Below are positions 6,055-7,117 of a stretch of DNA of 7,117 nt, piece by piece (positions within the stretch are counted from its first letter, which is position 1; every line of letters begins with the position of its first letter). Source of the stretch: Defluviicoccus sp. (GTDB lineage Bacteria; Pseudomonadota; Alphaproteobacteria; MPNO01); NCBI GenBank assembly GCA_028820945.1, contig JAPPHW010000074.1:1-7117 (forward strand), written 5' to 3'. Position numbers and translations under genes: made by a program. The notes below the pieces were generated by a model. The model had not been told where the DNA came from, made no database searches, and saw only the letters and a program-made list of their open reading frames with translations.

Positions 6055-7117
6055 ATGGACCTCATTCTCTCCCAAGAGCAGCGCATGCTGCGGGAAAGCG
6101 CGGTCCGGCTTCTCGCCCGGGCCGGCGGCGCCAAGCGGCTGCGGCGGCTGCGCGAGAGCGGGGACGGGTTCGACCGCAAGGTATTGCGGGAAATGGCGGC
6201 CGAGGGCTGGCTCGGCGTCCTTGTGCCGGCGGACCGCGGCGGACTTGGCCTCGGCATGACCGAGGCGGCGCTGCTGCTGGAACAGGCGGGACGGGCGCTC
6301 GCCCCCGAGCCGGTCGGAGCGTCGATGGTGGCCGCCGCCGCGCTCGCCGCCTGCGAGGGGAACGATACGCTGCTCGCCCGCGCGCTTTCGGGAGATGCTC
6401 TGGTGGTTCCCGCCGTCGATGCGTTCCCCGACGCCGGCGAGGTCCGCGCGATCCGGACCGCGGAAGACGCGGCGGTGCTCGATGGCTCCCGCCTTGGCGT
6501 CCCCGCTGCCGCCGCGGCCGACGGAATGCTGGTCGCGGCGACGGGTCCCGACGGGCCGGTGCTCTGCCATGTCGAGGCAGACGCGAAGGGACTCCGTATC
6601 GACACGCGGCGCACCGTGGACGGCGCGTCCTTCGGCGATGTCGCGTTCGACGGCGTCGCCGCGGCCCCTTTGATCCCGCGCCAGAACCGGAGTCTTGGCC
6701 GCCCGGAATCGCTCCGCGACGGTCTTCTCGTCGCGGTTTCCGCCGAGTTGCTCGGCGCGATGGATGCCGCGCTTGAGATGACGCTCGAATATCTCAGGAC
6801 TCGCGAGCAGTTCGGCCGGCCGCTCGGCGCGTTCCAGGCGCTCCAGCACCGCGCGGTCGACGATTTCACCCGCATCGTCGGCACAAGGTCGCTGCTCTTC
6901 CGGATCGCCGGCGGGGAGGGCGATATTGCCCCGGCGATGGCGGCGGCGCTCAAGGCGCATGCTTCGGAATCGGCGCTGCGGGTGACCAAGTCGGCGATCC
7001 AGATGCACGGCGCCATCGCGTTTACCGACGAGCACGATGCCGGGCTCCATCTCAAGCGCGCGATGACGCTCTCCGCCTGGCTCGGCAACGCCGCCGCGCA
7101 GCGCGAACGCTACGCCG
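6055..7117 (+). CDS. acyl-CoA dehydrogenase family protein (3' end beyond the window)
   Basis: An open frame of 354 codons runs off the right edge without a stop. It starts MDLILSQEQRMLRESAVRLL, the usual opening helix of acyl-CoA dehydrogenases, then EGWLGVLVPADRGGLGLG (50-67). The C-terminal domain has the hallmark YLRTREQFGRPLGAFQALQH (246-265) and IQMHGAIAFTDEHD (315-328), with Glu326 at the place of the catalytic base in related CaiA/FadE-like enzymes. The middle domain is divergent: the usual TEPxxGSD flavin/substrate motif cannot be found around 115-140. Such enzymes oxidise acyl-CoA at C2-C3 using FAD in the cytoplasm. Some members with weak motifs are subunits of two-gene heteromers. 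No Shine-Dalgarno is seen before the ATG at 6055, which lies 17 bases after the tRNA. An internal ATG at 6085 would lose the first helix. The family call is firm and the substrate unknown. Confidence 0.92.
   Translation, partial: MDLILSQEQRMLRESAVRLLARAGGAKRLRRLRESGDGFDRKVLREMAAEGWLGVLVPADRGGLGLGMTEAALLLEQAGRALAPEPVGASMVAAAALAACEGNDTLLARALSGDALVVPAVDAFPDAGEVRAIRTAEDAAVLDGSRLGVPAAAAADGMLVAATGPDGPVLCHVEADAKGLRIDTRRTVDGASFGDVAFDGVAAAPLIPRQNRSLGRPESLRDGLLVAVSAELLGAMDAALEMTLEYLRTREQFGRPLGAFQALQHRAVDDFTRIVGTRSLLFRIAGGEGDIAPAMAAALKAHASESALRVTKSAIQMHGAIAFTDEHDAGLHLKRAMTLSAWLGNAAAQRERYA

Noticed and set aside
5857..7050. 397-codon minus-strand open frame across the tRNA and acyl-CoA dehydrogenase
   Set aside because: It runs across a complete tRNA and is antisense to a frame with clear dehydrogenase motifs.

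Overview
The window is GC-rich, densely packed chromosomal DNA. It most resembles an alphaproteobacterium, possibly Rhodospirillales-like. This rests on the overall composition, the N-terminal style of MnmA and its PCxxCN active-site loop, the elongator tRNA-Met sequence with encoded CCA, and the gene content. No species can be named from the sequence alone.

Layout from left to right. (1) Positions 84-2049, plus strand: a NodB/PuuE-fold hydrolase followed 16 bases later by anmK, the anhydro-N-acetylmuramic acid kinase of cell-wall recycling. (2) Positions 2157-3130, minus strand and convergent to anmK: an alpha/beta-hydrolase of about 218 residues, whose stop overlaps (ATGA) the start of a small AbrB/MazE-type DNA-binding protein. 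(3) A 202-base divergent intergenic region (3131-3332) holding two copies of a 10-bp direct repeat that contains TTGACA, with a small inverted repeat exactly between them. (4) Positions 3333-5923, plus strand: cysteine desulfurase, adrenodoxin-type [2Fe-2S] ferredoxin and mnmA in a tight operon. (5) Positions 5962-6037: tRNA-Met(CAT), with a likely promoter whose -35 box overlaps the mnmA stop codon. (6) From 6055 to the right edge: an acyl-CoA dehydrogenase family gene, incomplete at its 3' end.

How they work together. The clearest functional unit is region 4. A cysteine desulfurase makes persulfide sulfur, MnmA puts sulfur on U34 of tRNA, and a ferredoxin lies between them. The arrangement suggests a dedicated tRNA 2-thiolation module that may not need a TusABCDE relay. 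MnmA has three cysteines (109, 112, 208) placed so that an Fe-S cluster is conceivable. The other units look like ordinary housekeeping or metabolic genes.

I found no mobile element, CRISPR array, phage gene or clearly new defence system. The most unusual points are the ferredoxin in the tRNA-thiolation operon, an AbrB-type protein coupled to a hydrolase with no toxin gene, a NodB-fold enzyme lacking the usual metal triad, and the symmetrical divergent promoter region.
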